From Membranipora membranacea (lineage: Eukaryota > Bryozoa > Gymnolaemata > Cheilostomatida > Membraniporidae): a stretch of 64,000 nt of DNA. Positions 37,901 to 48,100 of this stretch are shown in pieces (the stretch's first letter is position 1; the number at the start of each line of letters is the position of its first letter). The stretch covers positions 8,618,001 through 8,682,000 of the forward strand of contig OU612073.1 of assembly GCA_914767715.1 (NCBI GenBank). Direction: 5' to 3'. A program made the translations under genes and the position numbers. The notes beneath the pieces are model-generated. The model did no database searches and was not told the DNA's origin. It saw only the letters and a program-made list of their open reading frames with translations.

Positions 37901-39690
37901 AATATTCAAGGGCCTTCGCTTGACTATACAGCTATGCCTTTCTATTTTTTTATTTGGAAAACAAAAAAAAATCAAGATGAGCTGCCCCCTGAAATAATCA
38001 ATTTTACCAATAGACATCAACCATAGACATAGAAAATGATGTCTTTGTGACTCTTGTCTAAGTTTATTTTTGATGGCTATGTTGTGATCTCAAGATTTCA
38101 ATGTGACCTTTCGAACCCACAGTTTGCATACTGTATCAGTTTAGCTAAAGTATAACTGACTTTTTTTTGTCAGAATAATATCTGACTTTTTTTAGCACCC
38201 ATGCAAATGAAGTAGTGATATATGGCAAACATGGACAAGCTTATCAATGCTTTCACCTAAAAAATGCACTGCTCAGTGAAATCTGATCCACGCAGATAAT
38301 TATATCCAAATGGTCTAGTGTAAATCTCAACACTAAACACTAATAGGGGCCTGTTTTCTTTTACATTAGGATGTATACCCTACACTGTGACAAAACTTCT
38401 AAAAATAACCCTATTAGTATGATACAGTTTTTATTAAGAAATGACTCTGTGTGATCAGGGAATGGGCAGAAATATTTTGAAAATTTTATGTTTGAAGGCT
38501 ATGTAAGTATGTATGTTCTGTATTTGACTCATTCTCTGAGAAACAAGATGTTTATGAAAGCTGCTCTGATAAAGAGTACTTTTTTTTACCCAAAAGTTAG
38601 AGAGAAAATTTTTTGCATTTGAAGTCGGAGTTATCCAACAACAGAAGCCAACATCCTCACAACGGCTGAAGTGGAATTCCCTCATTTTATCAGCTGGTTT
38701 CCAGGTGTAAACATCTGAGCAAACTTTCACATATCTGTATCTCAGGGACACCGGGTCTAATCAATGACCAACGTGTGAAAGTTACGTAACAAATCTTGTT
38801 TTATCGGTGCATTGGCCGTAAGGCACACATATCCATATAGCGATATCATGACAGTCTCAAATACCGTATTTTATCAAGCCACCTGGCTAGCCAAGTCATA
38901 TAGATCAGCTGGAGTCGGAACTGATATGGCCAAAGATATGATGACAACGACACGGCCACAATCGAGTCTAGCTGCCTGCCGTTTAAGCAGTTAGTAAATA
39001 CTCGTACACCATCTCAAGCATTAATAGCCTCTCAAAGGACCATTACAATTACTTTAGTTTAAAGTTAAGAAGTGTCAAATTATCAAAAGCTAAATAATTT
39101 ATGAAAATGTAAGTATTTCGGCTGATAAGAGATGAATAGAAAATCTGCAGACAGCCGATCTTATAGACGACTAATGAATAGCCTCAGATCCAGTACAGAG
39201 TACTAAAGAGTTTGCGGAGTGCAAAGTTTAATAAAATAAGACATTCGATAGCATAGCGGGGGGGGGGGGGGGCAGCCCTAAAGATTAGGGGGTTAGTATT
39301 TGAGTGTGCTAAATGGTAGTTTGTTTGCAAATAATCACAATAATATTTAGAGTGCTCCTGTTAATTTGTAATATGTTATCGTCAGTGATTCAATCACGGG
39401 CCCAAAACGTTGCTGCAGCTTCAATCTACACAAAAAGTGTGTAGGACAATCAAAAAGAACTGTAATGATTTTTTTTTAAATCAGGGATTAATTATAGAAA
39501 GACAGCATACTTACATGCCTACTGAGAGAGCGCCTTGGTTGTTATCCATCCTATAGCTTTGATGCATAGTAGCTTCACACAGGTTATCTAGAGTCGAATA
39601 TAGCGTTAAAGCAGCCAGAGTTACTATCCAACATCTCTGCGTTAATAATCCAAATGCTGTCCTAGCAGTACTTGAACACAACATTTTCAT
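1991..39690 (-). CDS. MEGF6: MEGF6-like secreted EMI/multiple-EGF protein, 31 coding exons
   Basis: Reading the minus strand from the ATG at 39690-39688, 31 exons join with matching phases into about 1,572 codons. Domain order is signal peptide, EMI domain, nine EGF modules of which several carry the D-x-(N/D)-E-C calcium-binding start, a linker without cysteines, then about 22-23 laminin-type EGF modules. This order and the length match MEGF6 (human about 1,540 residues). MEGF10/11 and Draper lack the calcium-binding EGF block and have a membrane helix. None is seen here, so the product is expected to be secreted and extracellular. Exon coordinates are in the block entries below. The last exon read (1991-2119) ends in a good donor, but reading on gives GGT-TAG at once, so it may be terminal or the gene may continue left. 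The gene is head to head with REV3L. Confidence 0.88.
5399..5550. mobile_element. Perfect-hairpin MITE with TTA duplication
   Basis: Arms 5402-5464 and 5485-5547 are exact reverse complements over 63 bases, separated by a 20-base TA-rich spacer. TTA lies directly outside both arms (5399-5401 and 5548-5550). A 3-bp TTA/TAA target duplication is typical of PIF/Harbinger elements, though a Tc1-type TA duplication cannot be excluded. It sits in the MEGF6 intron between exons 24 and 25. There is no coding capacity. Confidence 0.8.
5731..5799. repeat. ATA/ATAAT microsatellite
   Basis: A run of imperfect ATA, AAT and ATAAT units directly beside the MEGF6 exon 24 donor. Confidence 0.6.
7841..7936. 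repeat. Hairpin repeat element (GCCCGCAT family)
   Basis: Imperfect inverted repeat: 7841-7885 pairs with 7892-7936 (TGCCCGCAT ... ATGCGGGCA, with GGTCACGCC ... GGCGTGACC at the tip). A diverged relative lies at about 20846-20945 and a partial one near 11940-12000, so this is a dispersed family. It lies in the intron between MEGF6 exons 21 and 22. Confidence 0.6.
9058..9203. repeat. Tandem duplication, 2 x 73 bp
   Basis: Positions 9058-9130 and 9131-9203 are adjacent copies that differ at a single base that I can see (TACC versus AACC). This implies a recent local duplication in a MEGF6 intron. Confidence 0.85.
12781..12908. repeat. Imperfect hairpin element, 45-base arms
   Basis: 12781-12825 pairs with 12864-12908 with a few mismatches around a 38-base loop (AGAGTTCTCAGTCT ... 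AGACTGAGAACTCT). MITE-like, without coding sequence, between MEGF6 exons 14 and 15. Confidence 0.6.
13661..13734. repeat. GGCTCTGATTGG inverted-repeat element, copy 1
   Basis: Left arm TAGCCCATATGTTGGCTCTG then ATTGG; right arm ACCAATCAGAGCC then GACACATTGGCTA. The two arms are near reverse complements around a loop of about 7 bases. Related copies are listed separately. Confidence 0.65.
13899..13953. repeat. GGCTCTGATTGG inverted-repeat element, copy 2
   Basis: CCATTGTGTTGGCTCTGATT on the left and ACCAATCAGAGCC on the right; a further CTGATTGG follows. Same arm sequence as the copy 240 bases earlier. Confidence 0.6.
15181..15265. repeat. GGCTCTGATTGG inverted-repeat element, copy 3
   Basis: Arms 15181-15205 and 15213-15238 pair almost perfectly around a 7-base loop. 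A third half-motif (GCTCTGATTGGCTG) follows at about 15252. Confidence 0.65.
15543..15974 (-). other. MEGF6: MEGF6 exons 12-13: cysteine-free acidic/Thr linker
   Basis: Exons 15828-15974 (49 codons) and 15543-15599 (19 codons) are phase 1 and open, with good splice sites. Exon 12 is rich in Glu, Asp, Pro and Gly. Exon 13 is short and Thr-rich (D-T-T-T-T-T-V) and may carry O-glycans. They separate the two EGF blocks. Exon 13 is short enough that it could be an alternative exon. Confidence 0.65.
19257..19350 (-). repeat. Dispersed ~90-bp repeat, copy A
   Basis: Read on the minus strand it runs AGGGGCGGGTTCATGTTAGG ... AGAGATACACATG ... TAGTCTCAATGTCAGTGTG. It shares this order of blocks with 46571-46662 and 62641-62720 on the plus strand, both in REV3L introns. 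It lies between MEGF6 exons 7 and 8. Confidence 0.65.
19751..19980 (-). mobile_element. tRNA-derived SINE, head-to-head dimer, copy 1
   Basis: On the minus strand there is a pol III A-box-like TGGCGCAATCGGTTAG and an exact B box GGTTCGAGCCC inside a perfect 5-bp T stem (GTGGG/CCCAC), so it derives from a tRNA. Beyond the A-box end a second, degenerate head reads on the plus strand from about 19910 (GATGGCGCTAATTAGATAGC, then CTATTCACT and GGAGTTGTG), giving an inverted dimer. Positions 19751-19933 are identical to 20156-20338. Confidence 0.7.
20078..20138. repeat. Short tandem repeat around TGTCTTTCCA
   Basis: The unit TGTCTTTCCA recurs about every 20 bases three times (after GC/AGCA/TCACA spacers) directly beside SINE copy 2. 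It may be a SINE tail repeat. Confidence 0.5.
20156..20338 (-). mobile_element. tRNA-derived SINE, copy 2 (183/183 identical to copy 1)
   Basis: Same A and B boxes on the minus strand. All 183 bases match copy 1 at a constant offset of 405. The plus-strand half stops at AATTAGAT, so the second head is truncated here. It lies between MEGF6 exons 6 and 7. Confidence 0.75.
22233..28313. other. MEGF6: Large MEGF6 intron 3
   Basis: A 6.1-kb intron between the second EMI exon and the first EGF exon. AT-rich, with no ORF or exon that I can support on either strand. It contains a hairpin (27704-27776), noted separately. Confidence 0.6.
27704..27776. repeat. Inverted repeat with AGCCTGGGC arms
   Basis: TAGCCTGGGCAAGCTGTC and the following GTGGGTGG pair with CCACCCAC and GACAGCCTGCCCAGGCTA. 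A compact, GC-richer hairpin inside MEGF6 intron 3. Confidence 0.6.
28314..31642 (-). other. MEGF6: MEGF6 exons 2-3: EMI domain
   Basis: Exons 31505-31642 and 28314-28423 join in phase 2. The product starts M-P-N-V-C, has the W-C-I-G-Y core at the end of exon 2 and K-C-C-D-G-W in exon 3, which are the hallmark EMI segments (WCxGY and CCxGW). EMI domains are small Cys-rich modules found next to signal peptides in emilins, multimerins and MEGF proteins, where they help assembly. The MPNVC start favours MEGF6 over MEGF10. A 3.1-kb intron splits the domain. Confidence 0.9.
28424..31504. other. MEGF6: Large MEGF6 intron 2
   Basis: A 3.1-kb intron that splits the EMI domain. Near 28495-28660 there are several copies of the motif AGTTTGGGACA and its complement; otherwise I see nothing. 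Confidence 0.6.
31643..39514. other. MEGF6: Large MEGF6 intron 1
   Basis: A 7.9-kb first intron between the signal exon and the EMI domain. No coding exon is supported on either strand. It contains a run of 15 G at 39258-39272 and a small inverted repeat near 37310-37365. First introns of this size often hold enhancers, but nothing in the sequence shows one. Confidence 0.6.
39515..39690 (-). other. MEGF6: MEGF6 exon 1: start codon and signal peptide
   Basis: The ATG is at 39690-39688. The 58 codons begin [14 protein letters not shown] and contain the hydrophobic run [10 protein letters not shown] before a likely cleavage near the C-E-A of NLCEA, so a signal peptide with a longish n-region. 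The donor GTAAGT begins at 39514, phase 2. The second Met two codons later could also start translation. Confidence 0.75.
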
Positions 39691-42198
39691 TTTTTTATGA
39701 CGAGTTCCGGCTACCGTAGATTAATAAATTAGCTGCCCAGCTGTCCGGAGGAGCAAGTTTCAGATCCGATATATGTATGCATATAGGGTATGGAATGACA
39801 TAAATATTTATGTAGCCAGAAAACAGATGATATTTATCACGCTACTGTCAGGCAGTTCGAGCCAAAGTTCACTTTAGATTTAATATGCTGTTGCTGGACT
39901 TGTTTAAATCAGCTACATTCTTGTGACATACAGCCGGCGCCTATATAATATCCTGATGGTTGCGTTTACTAGCCTTTAGCGTTATTTCAGAATAATCCGA
40001 CGACCTCTACAACTATAACCGTTTGAACAATATAGCAAAATGGGTAAAGTATTATGACGCTTTGAGCGTAAATGGCTAAAAAAGTTCAGTAAATATGTAT
40101 AAATACCAAGAGAGTGACTCTTAGCACCAATAAATTCATATGGTGTAATGCAACTCAGCATTTTTGTACACGTGAAATTTTAGACCAAGAAGCAACTGAC
40201 GTCTTATTAGAGGACTAGAGGTGCAGCAATAATATGAAGATAATTAGTTCAAATCCGTAGCGTTAATAGCATGGAAAGGTACAGGACACTTTCTTCAGGA
40301 ACACGGCTACGTATCTAGACTACAGGGTAAAATGAGTAAGTAACTTCATTCATTATTGCACCATTCCAGGGAGAATGATTGCACAAGCTGTGGTCATGGA
40401 TTTTATCTTGGCTTATAATAAAAAAAGATGATAGATATAAAAAAGGGGCACTCCTCTATACTACGAAGATAAAGTGAATGATTAATCTCACCTCCTGGTC
40501 CTTGATGATCTTTTTTCTCTCCAGTCAGACTTTCTCTATATTCCTATAGCAGCAAACCTTTCACTTCTTCTCAATATTGACTTCTGCTGAAGCATGGACA
40601 TTTCTTACACAGCACATACATTGTTATTGAAAACATATACATGTGCTTTTTTAACAAACATGATATGATTGGTTTAGTGCGGTCTAATCAGAAAGTGAGA
40701 CGTTCAATCATTGGCATAATCTAGTTAAGACCAGCCCACTCTCTCCGCCCATATTTTTACCATGAAAAGACAACTTTTAAGTTGGAGTATTTGTCTGTTG
40801 TCCAATCAGAAAGCTTGTGACAACATAGAAGATGGCCTCTTAGTAAGAGAACCTTGTGACACTTGCCATTCACCAACTTTTGTAACATAATGTACAGTGA
40901 TCTGCATGTACCATTATCTGAGTGAACCTGTGCAATAAGACAAGATATTTTCACATATTGTATTTATACATGTTGAGGACATTGTGATTCTCAACCAACA
41001 AACTATTAGGATCCAAAAGGTAAGCAGTTTCATAACAATTTCTTAACTTATTTATTATCACCCACCTGTCAGTCACCAGCCAGTCCAGTGTCACCAATAT
41101 CTGGTGAATCTCCCCTCCATTCTGTTGCTTATTATGTAACATAACTCTCATGCAAGGCCTTACAGAAGTTAGACTGTCAGATGAACACTCTCAATAATTG
41201 TATATCAAAAGGAGAACAAAAAGAAACTGGCATCAAATAACAGTAACCCAACAAGGAGTACTCTTACTAACTAACTTAGTCTTTGAGTAGCCTAACTCTC
41301 TAGTCTCTTAGTCTTATCATATAACCATCATGAAGTTCTCGATTGCCCTTGGTCCATTCTGTTGACATTCCTCCTATACCACCTCTGTTCAAACTCTCTA
41401 GCAGCAAGGGGTTAGCTCTCTAGCTGCCAGTCACTCATTGGGCCTACTTAGTTACTTACTTGGACTTACTCACTTTTGTCAAGGAGCAACCTTTTTGGCC
41501 TAATCCTCTTTTATATTATTAGATCTTATTAGTTAAGCTTATCTATGTAGTCTCTCTCTCACTCTCCTAAGTCTACAACATAACCTCACTCAGTTCACAA
41601 AGTCTAGGCAGTTGTTGTTGGAAGACATTGGAAAGCCAGTTGATTGATGAAAACTAGTTAGTCTTTTTTTACTAGTACCAGCAATTTGCTAAACACATTG
41701 TTGAATTGTAGGCCTGTTCTAGTCTGCATGTTGAGTCACAACTCCTATATTGTCACTCTCTTGAGTAGCCTTAATCCTTTTATTTTATGCACTCTTTGTT
41801 ACAATGGCTGTCCCAATCACCATTGACCGGATCCTAGTGGTAAGGCCTGGGGGTCGATCAACAATGCTGAGCAATGTGAGCCCAAGTCTATTGTCTGATG
41901 AAGTACCCCAATGCTTAATAGCTCATAATCTTAAACAATCCAACAAGGTCGTACAAACCAACTGAGACCTGTTGGGATAAGATTCATTCTATTATAAGTT
42001 GTGGAATCCACAGCGTATTTCTATGGTTTCATGTCTAACAGCTCACGCTATGAGTTACTGTGGGTTTTACAATAGTTATCCAACCACAGTCTCCTGTCTC
42101 CTTTCCACTAGACTTTCAACTAAAGTATGTTATATTTTTTAGACAATGTAATCAACTGATGAATATATGATACAGAAAGTTGATTGCTAATAGACAGA
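39691..42198. other. Intergenic region between divergent MEGF6 and REV3L
   Basis: About 2.5 kb between the two start codons, which point away from each other. It should contain both promoters and 5' UTRs. Apart from the weak MEGF6 TATA element I can assign no sites, and no CpG-rich stretch is visible. An untranslated first REV3L exon cannot be excluded, because the bases before 42199 (GCTAATAGACAG) resemble a branch point and acceptor. Confidence 0.55.
39941..39950 (-). promoter_or_regulatory. MEGF6: Possible TATA element of MEGF6
   Basis: On the minus strand TATTATATAGG is followed by the GC-rich GCGCCGG. It lies about 250 bases before the start codon, which would give a 5' UTR of about 220 bases. 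The match is loose and no other element supports it. Confidence 0.3.
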
Positions 42199-45100
42199 AT
42201 GTCTCAGACTTCAGGGCAGCCGCCCACTGAGACTAGACCCTCAATGTCTATGAGGATCATCACAACTGAGCATACTTTGGAGAAACCGGTACCCGGTCTA
42301 GACGTAACTAACTCAGTCTTCAGAAGAACCAGCTGTAGGAGAGTACCCGTCCTTCACCTGTTTGGCACTACAACTCGAGGTTTGACAAATTTTTTGTTGT
42401 ATGCGGTAGGCCTAGCATTTTAGCTTCCCCCTAGTTTTCCTGACATTGCTGCACAGGTCCACTCCAAAATATGGGTCCCCGGCAATGTTTGACTGCCCAA
42501 CAAATCAACAAAGACACAACAAGGGGAGCTGTCAAACATTGCCGGGGACTCATGTTTTGGAGTGAACCTGTGGATTGCTGATTTAATTTTCAAAACTAGG
42601 CTATTTCTACTATTATGTCAACAAGTGATCATCATCATCATCATCAAGCATTGCAAAAGCTACCTGAAACCATAAGGAACTATTTTCACAAAGAAGATTA
42701 CTCGTAACCACATACATGGATTACCAATTTGTGGCTTGTGAGATGAAAATGCAAAAAAGCAAACTCGGCCATAATAGGCGGAAGTTGGGCTGTACTTGAT
42801 TTTTTTTGCTTTGATTACATCATCATAGTTCTAATTGCAATGGTAATCATTTTTTTTATAACAATTTGATGAGATTAGCTATGTTTGTAGCCTAGAAGCA
42901 TTGTATGCTGGTTGTTTATTACAGTCTCTGAAAAGAGAAATATGGTGTTTTGACAGAGCTTAAAGTTGAGTCAATGTAAAGTTGCTGATGTTATAGATAT
43001 AAATAAAATAAGTGTGAAAAATAATATTACTCATATCACAGAGCTCATAAACTCCATGGCTGTTGCTCAGTAGCAGTTGCTACAAAGGGTCACTCTTGTT
43101 CGTAATGTTCTATAACGACATGATGTTATATTACTAGGTGAGAGGATGTGCATGCATGTACACGGAGTATTCCCATATGTGTACGTAGCCCTAGAACATG
43201 AACCCGAGGAGGCGTACCTGCAGAAGCTAGCTCAGGCTGTAGACAAGGCTGTAAATCTATCACTGGGTAGACCTAGCTCCTATACCCAGCACGTGTTCAG
43301 TATCAGTGTGGTACATGGCATGTGAGTACTTCAGAAGAAATTTAGCAACATGGCCACAACAATTTGAATTCGAAATTTCTGAGTTTTCACTTTTTGAAGT
43401 CAGCTATATCATTCAATAATGTCCTTGTGCAAGTAAATTAAGTTTTTTGTTCATTGCCATGAGATTCTTTTGATAAGCTTATGGATGTTTTTTGATTTCC
43501 TAAACACATTAAGAAATTAATATTTATGGAGTAGCGAAATATCGAGCTTTAAAATCTAATAACCAACTTTATCCCGCAAAATATTTGGACCGCTTTTTGA
43601 AATATGGGTAAATTAAAAAAACAAGAAATTACTACCAGACATGATTGTGACCATTGAGTTAGAATGTGTAGTTTTCTCTAGATTAAGGATAATGTCCCAT
43701 TGTAGAGTACTACGGCACAGTTTTCCTGTTTTGTAATATAGTGCTCGTGCAAACCACAAGCTTAAAAATACCCTATTTATGAATGTTATTGCTGTAAAAG
43801 TACATCGGGGTATATCTGTCTTTTTTGCTGCCTGTCTCTACCTTAAAACAATGAAGTCGATATGTTTTAATGTGAAAACACTGTTATAGACAAGTTGCTG
43901 GTTGGGCTAAATACTTTTTATTCCTTTTTTACCAGACCTTATTACGGATTCCACCACAAGACATCGGTGTTTCTGAAGATCTACATCTATAACCCTCTAC
44001 TCATAAACAGGTAAGTGAAGCTTGGCTTGGAATGTAGCGACACCCGAGACTATGGATGATCTATATATAGAGACTATATATATAATCTATATATCTACTG
44101 ATACTATATATATACTATACTATATCTATAATCTATGTCGACACTACACAACGTTTTTGATGCGAGATCATCATTTATGTTTCTTTAGTTGATAATTGAT
44201 ATTTTATAAGAGGGGTTTTTTCCAGTTTGATTGCGCAAGACTCTGATAGCCCCAATTTTGTGTTTTCTTATATTTCTTCATGTATACAAACCTGTTCCAT
44301 AGCCATTCATATAGAGGTATTACAGAATTAAATACAGTGAATTTTGGAAAATGACCTAATACAGGTTTTCATATTTAAATCTCACCCGCACACAGGATTT
44401 TTATGTTGATAGCTGTGTGTAAATTCACGCTGTTGATATTTGTTTGACAGATTGTCAGACCTCTTGCTATCTGGAGCCGTTATGGGGCGTAGCTTTCAGC
44501 CCCACGAGGCTCATATACCCTATATACTGCAGGTAACTATATATGGTCTCTCAATATATGATCTGAATTAAGCGATATGTTCTTTTTGAGACAGTGCAAA
44601 TTGTGTTCCTTATGTATGGGGCTTGTTCATGACTATGTTTGTAGAAAACTTTTGCATTGACACATAACTACGAATGATAAAAATTAATCTTCTAAAAACA
44701 TTGAGCCTGTTTCGCATAGCCAATATATTCAGTTATACACATTCGTCTGATTGGACCAATAACCAGAACTTTCCTGTTTTAAAACTTTTTTTTATTAATA
44801 ATAAGTTCAGTTTGAGTTTCCTACCCTGGTGCTCACTGATTAAAAAGCAATCAATAATCTGTGACATCAGCACCATCCATAAAAAATGGGAACTTTAGTC
44901 AGTCAGTAAAGACTAGATAATCATATCCTGACAATGTAGACCCAAGACATGAACGCTTCATCTGTAATTGTATAACATGACACCACTATATACGTAGTTA
45001 TTTAGGAATTAATCAAAATCAGAATGATCTCATCATCTCGGCTCAGAGACGGACAATCATTATTTTGGTTTGTTATTTCAGTTTTTCATTGACTACAACT

Positions 45101-48100
45101 TGTATGGAATGAACTATATAAACTTGTCAGCCAGTCTCAACAGACGACCAGTGGAATCTGCATCCAGTCAAGGTAATGCTCTGGTTTCTATTCTGGTTTC
45201 ATAGAAACGTTTCATGAATATGTAACCACAATACAATACCACAATGTGCTTTGAAACATATATACTTGGCAGATGTTTGTCTCTGTTGGATATCAACCAC
45301 CACTTCCTGGTAGTAATGCGGTGGGCACTAATTGGTAATTCTGAGAAAATTATAAAACAAACTATCAATCAGCTTAACATTCCTTAACAAGTTCATTGAC
45401 CCTAATGATGATGATATGAACTTAATTATTGGAAACAGCATTCAGAAGACAATATGGACATGATATAAGAATGTGTCGGACAAAATAGAATAAAGTTAAA
45501 AATACCATCAGTTTTAAAATGATCTATTTGAAGGCACTGAGAGTAACGCTTCAGTGAGCACACCTGCCGGTCCCCATCTGTCAGGTAACACTCAGAGCTC
45601 CTCGGGCTCACAGACAGACACACAAAGCCAGAACTCTCAGTATAAAGTAAGCGTTTGTCACCGAGAGGTAGATGTGCTCGCCTCTGATATACTCAACAGA
45701 CTCCTCATAGATGGTATGTACTGTAGCAAGAGATTTTTTATTTGTTGGGAAAATTTTCACTTGTTTAAGAAAGAAAATTTATCAATCAAACTTTCAGAAA
45801 AATGACGGCTGAATGATTTATTTTTTAATGTTAATTGAACGGTATAATATTGTTAAAAGTAGATGCTATAATATTAAAAAAAAGTTATTTGAAATTGGAT
45901 GTAGCGCGTAAATGGAAAATTACATGTGGGTAAATAACTGATAACAATAATTTTAACATGTTATTTCGCAATCAGACTATTTTGCTGATATTAACCATTC
46001 AATAGAGGTAAAGATTGTATTTTTTCCTCATCAAACTGGATAACAATAAACTTGTGCTAGATCCTTGTTGCCAGCAAAGCATGTAATCCATATTTTGAGA
46101 TGTAAATAATTGTTTCGTAATGTTCATTATTGAAATTCTGCTGCCATATTGACTTATGTTCTGTTTTTTTTTGTACACAGACCATGTAGGAGCTAATCCA
46201 GGATTACTAGCTCTGTGGGAGGATGAGAGAAGGAGATTAAGATCCAGAGGTCTGGATGGAGAGATTGATCTGGAGGCACCAGAATCTCAAGGTAACATGT
46301 GGTGCTGCTCACCACACTGATCAAGTGATATACTATTGCATGCAAAGTTCAGCTCACTTAATTAAAATCTTTGGGGACCACAAAGATTTGTTCTGATTAA
46401 GGAGAGTCTGAATTAAGTGACCAATTTTCTGTCTTAATTAACAGGAGTTCTGAATCATAAAGTCTGAATTATCCAGCTTACACTGTATGTATCTCTGAGC
46501 ATTAGAGAGTGAATTAATTCACTTATATTGAGTACCACTAGAATGAATTTTGTGTTACAATTTTTTTAATTAGGGGTGGTCACATGTTAGGTACTCATAC
46601 CTATTTGACTCGAACGATCCGAGATACACATGCCTTTATTTTAGTCTCGATGTCAGTGTGTCTGTTCACTTGATTCATCATCTTATAGCTAGATACTGTG
46701 GTTTTTAAATTTCTGTTGTTTTAAAGACTACGGAAAGTCCAATGCAATATATAGTCTGGCAGCAATTTCTGCATTATTTTTACACTGGAGAACTTCTAGG
46801 TAGAAATTTTGAATTTTTTCAGTGTAAAAATATTGCACAACTGGCTGCCAGACTTATATTGCTTTGGTCTTTCTGTAGACTTGAAGTAACCTCCTCCTGG
46901 TTTATCTTTCATTACCAGACCATGGTTTTTTTCTAATGTTAGCAACGATAATGTGTTGAGATCTTGTTTAATTAATTGTTAATGTTGTTTTAGAGAGATC
47001 AGCTGACAGAAAAGTAGGGATAGACCCTGAATGGTATGAAAGATTTATAAGCATGGTAGATGCTCTAGAAATGTAAGTATTTGTCTAAGATTCTGTTGAC
47101 TCTGCTGAACAGTATAACACAGGGAATGTTGCGGGGCTTTGTTTTAGTAATGTTATATCATCTGCCTTTTGAAATTAAAATTCCAAGATCAGCCTGTTGC
47201 TGATGAAGCATTCAGTATAAATTTGGTGTAACTAGCAAGTTCCTCAACGAAAATGGCAATACAATCACACATTGCTGGTTGCCTAATGAGTTATTTGATT
47301 TCTCTTTCAAACATGAAGCAATATTCCATTTCAAATTTAAAGTTACACAACATTCTACAGTACTCAGTACTCTTACCTAAAAAACTAGAAGCTGAACCTC
47401 ATCATCCCACAGTGACTGCAAAATATTTATGATAAACTTACAGAGTGGTTATAAACCGTAAGGGAAATGACATACTGATAACATGTTACCTCGGGTTTCT
47501 CAAAAAATGTTTAAATGTTATCTTTTTATCTATTCTATTTTCTCTGGCTCTGGAATTTCAACGCAACCTCTATTTTTTTTCTCAGTGCCTCAGAAGAAGA
47601 CAGACAGAGTTTTGTTCTCCCCTCTCCTGGAGAGGGCGACAGAACGTCCCTGAATCTCAGTGATGATACAATATTAGATCCCACACTAGATGGTGATGTA
47701 AATGAGCAGTCTATCAGTGAGATGCTCAGCTTCAACGCAAACCTGACACAAGCTGCTGAACAAAGTATGTGGGCTCTCTACATCTGTGTTGGCTCTGATA
47801 TGATTGGCTGTTGGATAGAAAAGAGAGCTAATGGCAGGTCACTGATAGCACCTATTCAGATATAGTGAAAGTAAAACTAACTTGGTTTCACATTCACTAT
47901 ATATCAATAGGCATTGCAGGGAAGTATTTTGTGACCTGGCTCTCTTCCTCATACCAGCCAATCAGAGCCAACACATTGGCTACATACAGCTCTAAAATTA
48001 TGGTCTACGGTTTTTGAATGAATTGGCTGCACCTCTCAGTCAATTGTGAAGTATGCTTGTATCAATTTAAGCAAAGGGGGAGTAAGTTTAGGATTGTGAG

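Larger units (their letters stand above)
42199..46291 (+). other. REV3L: REV3L exons 1-7: conserved N-terminal polymerase region
   Basis: Exons: 42199-42379, 43138-43321, 43936-44010, 44451-44532, 45082-45172, 45534-45713 and 46181-46291 (phases 1, 2, 2, 0, 1, 1, 1 at their ends). They encode about 301 residues that align with the B-family N-terminal domain of REV3, shared in fold with Pol delta. Exon 6 begins with a Ser/Gln-rich stretch before the conserved E-V-D-V-L-A-S-D-I-L-N-R-L segment. Exon 7 holds the G-A-N-P-G-L box and ends P-E-S-Q. Confidence 0.92.

Noticed and set aside
39258-39272. Run of 15 G (also 13 C at 4067 and 12 C at 21089) as functional G-quadruplex sites
   Set aside because: Simple homopolymer runs in introns; no evidence of function, and their lengths are error-prone in sequencing.
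1991-39690. Identification as MEGF10/11 or Draper
   Set aside because: Those lack the calcium-binding EGF block after EMI and have a membrane helix; the MPNVC EMI start and the two EGF blocks fit MEGF6.
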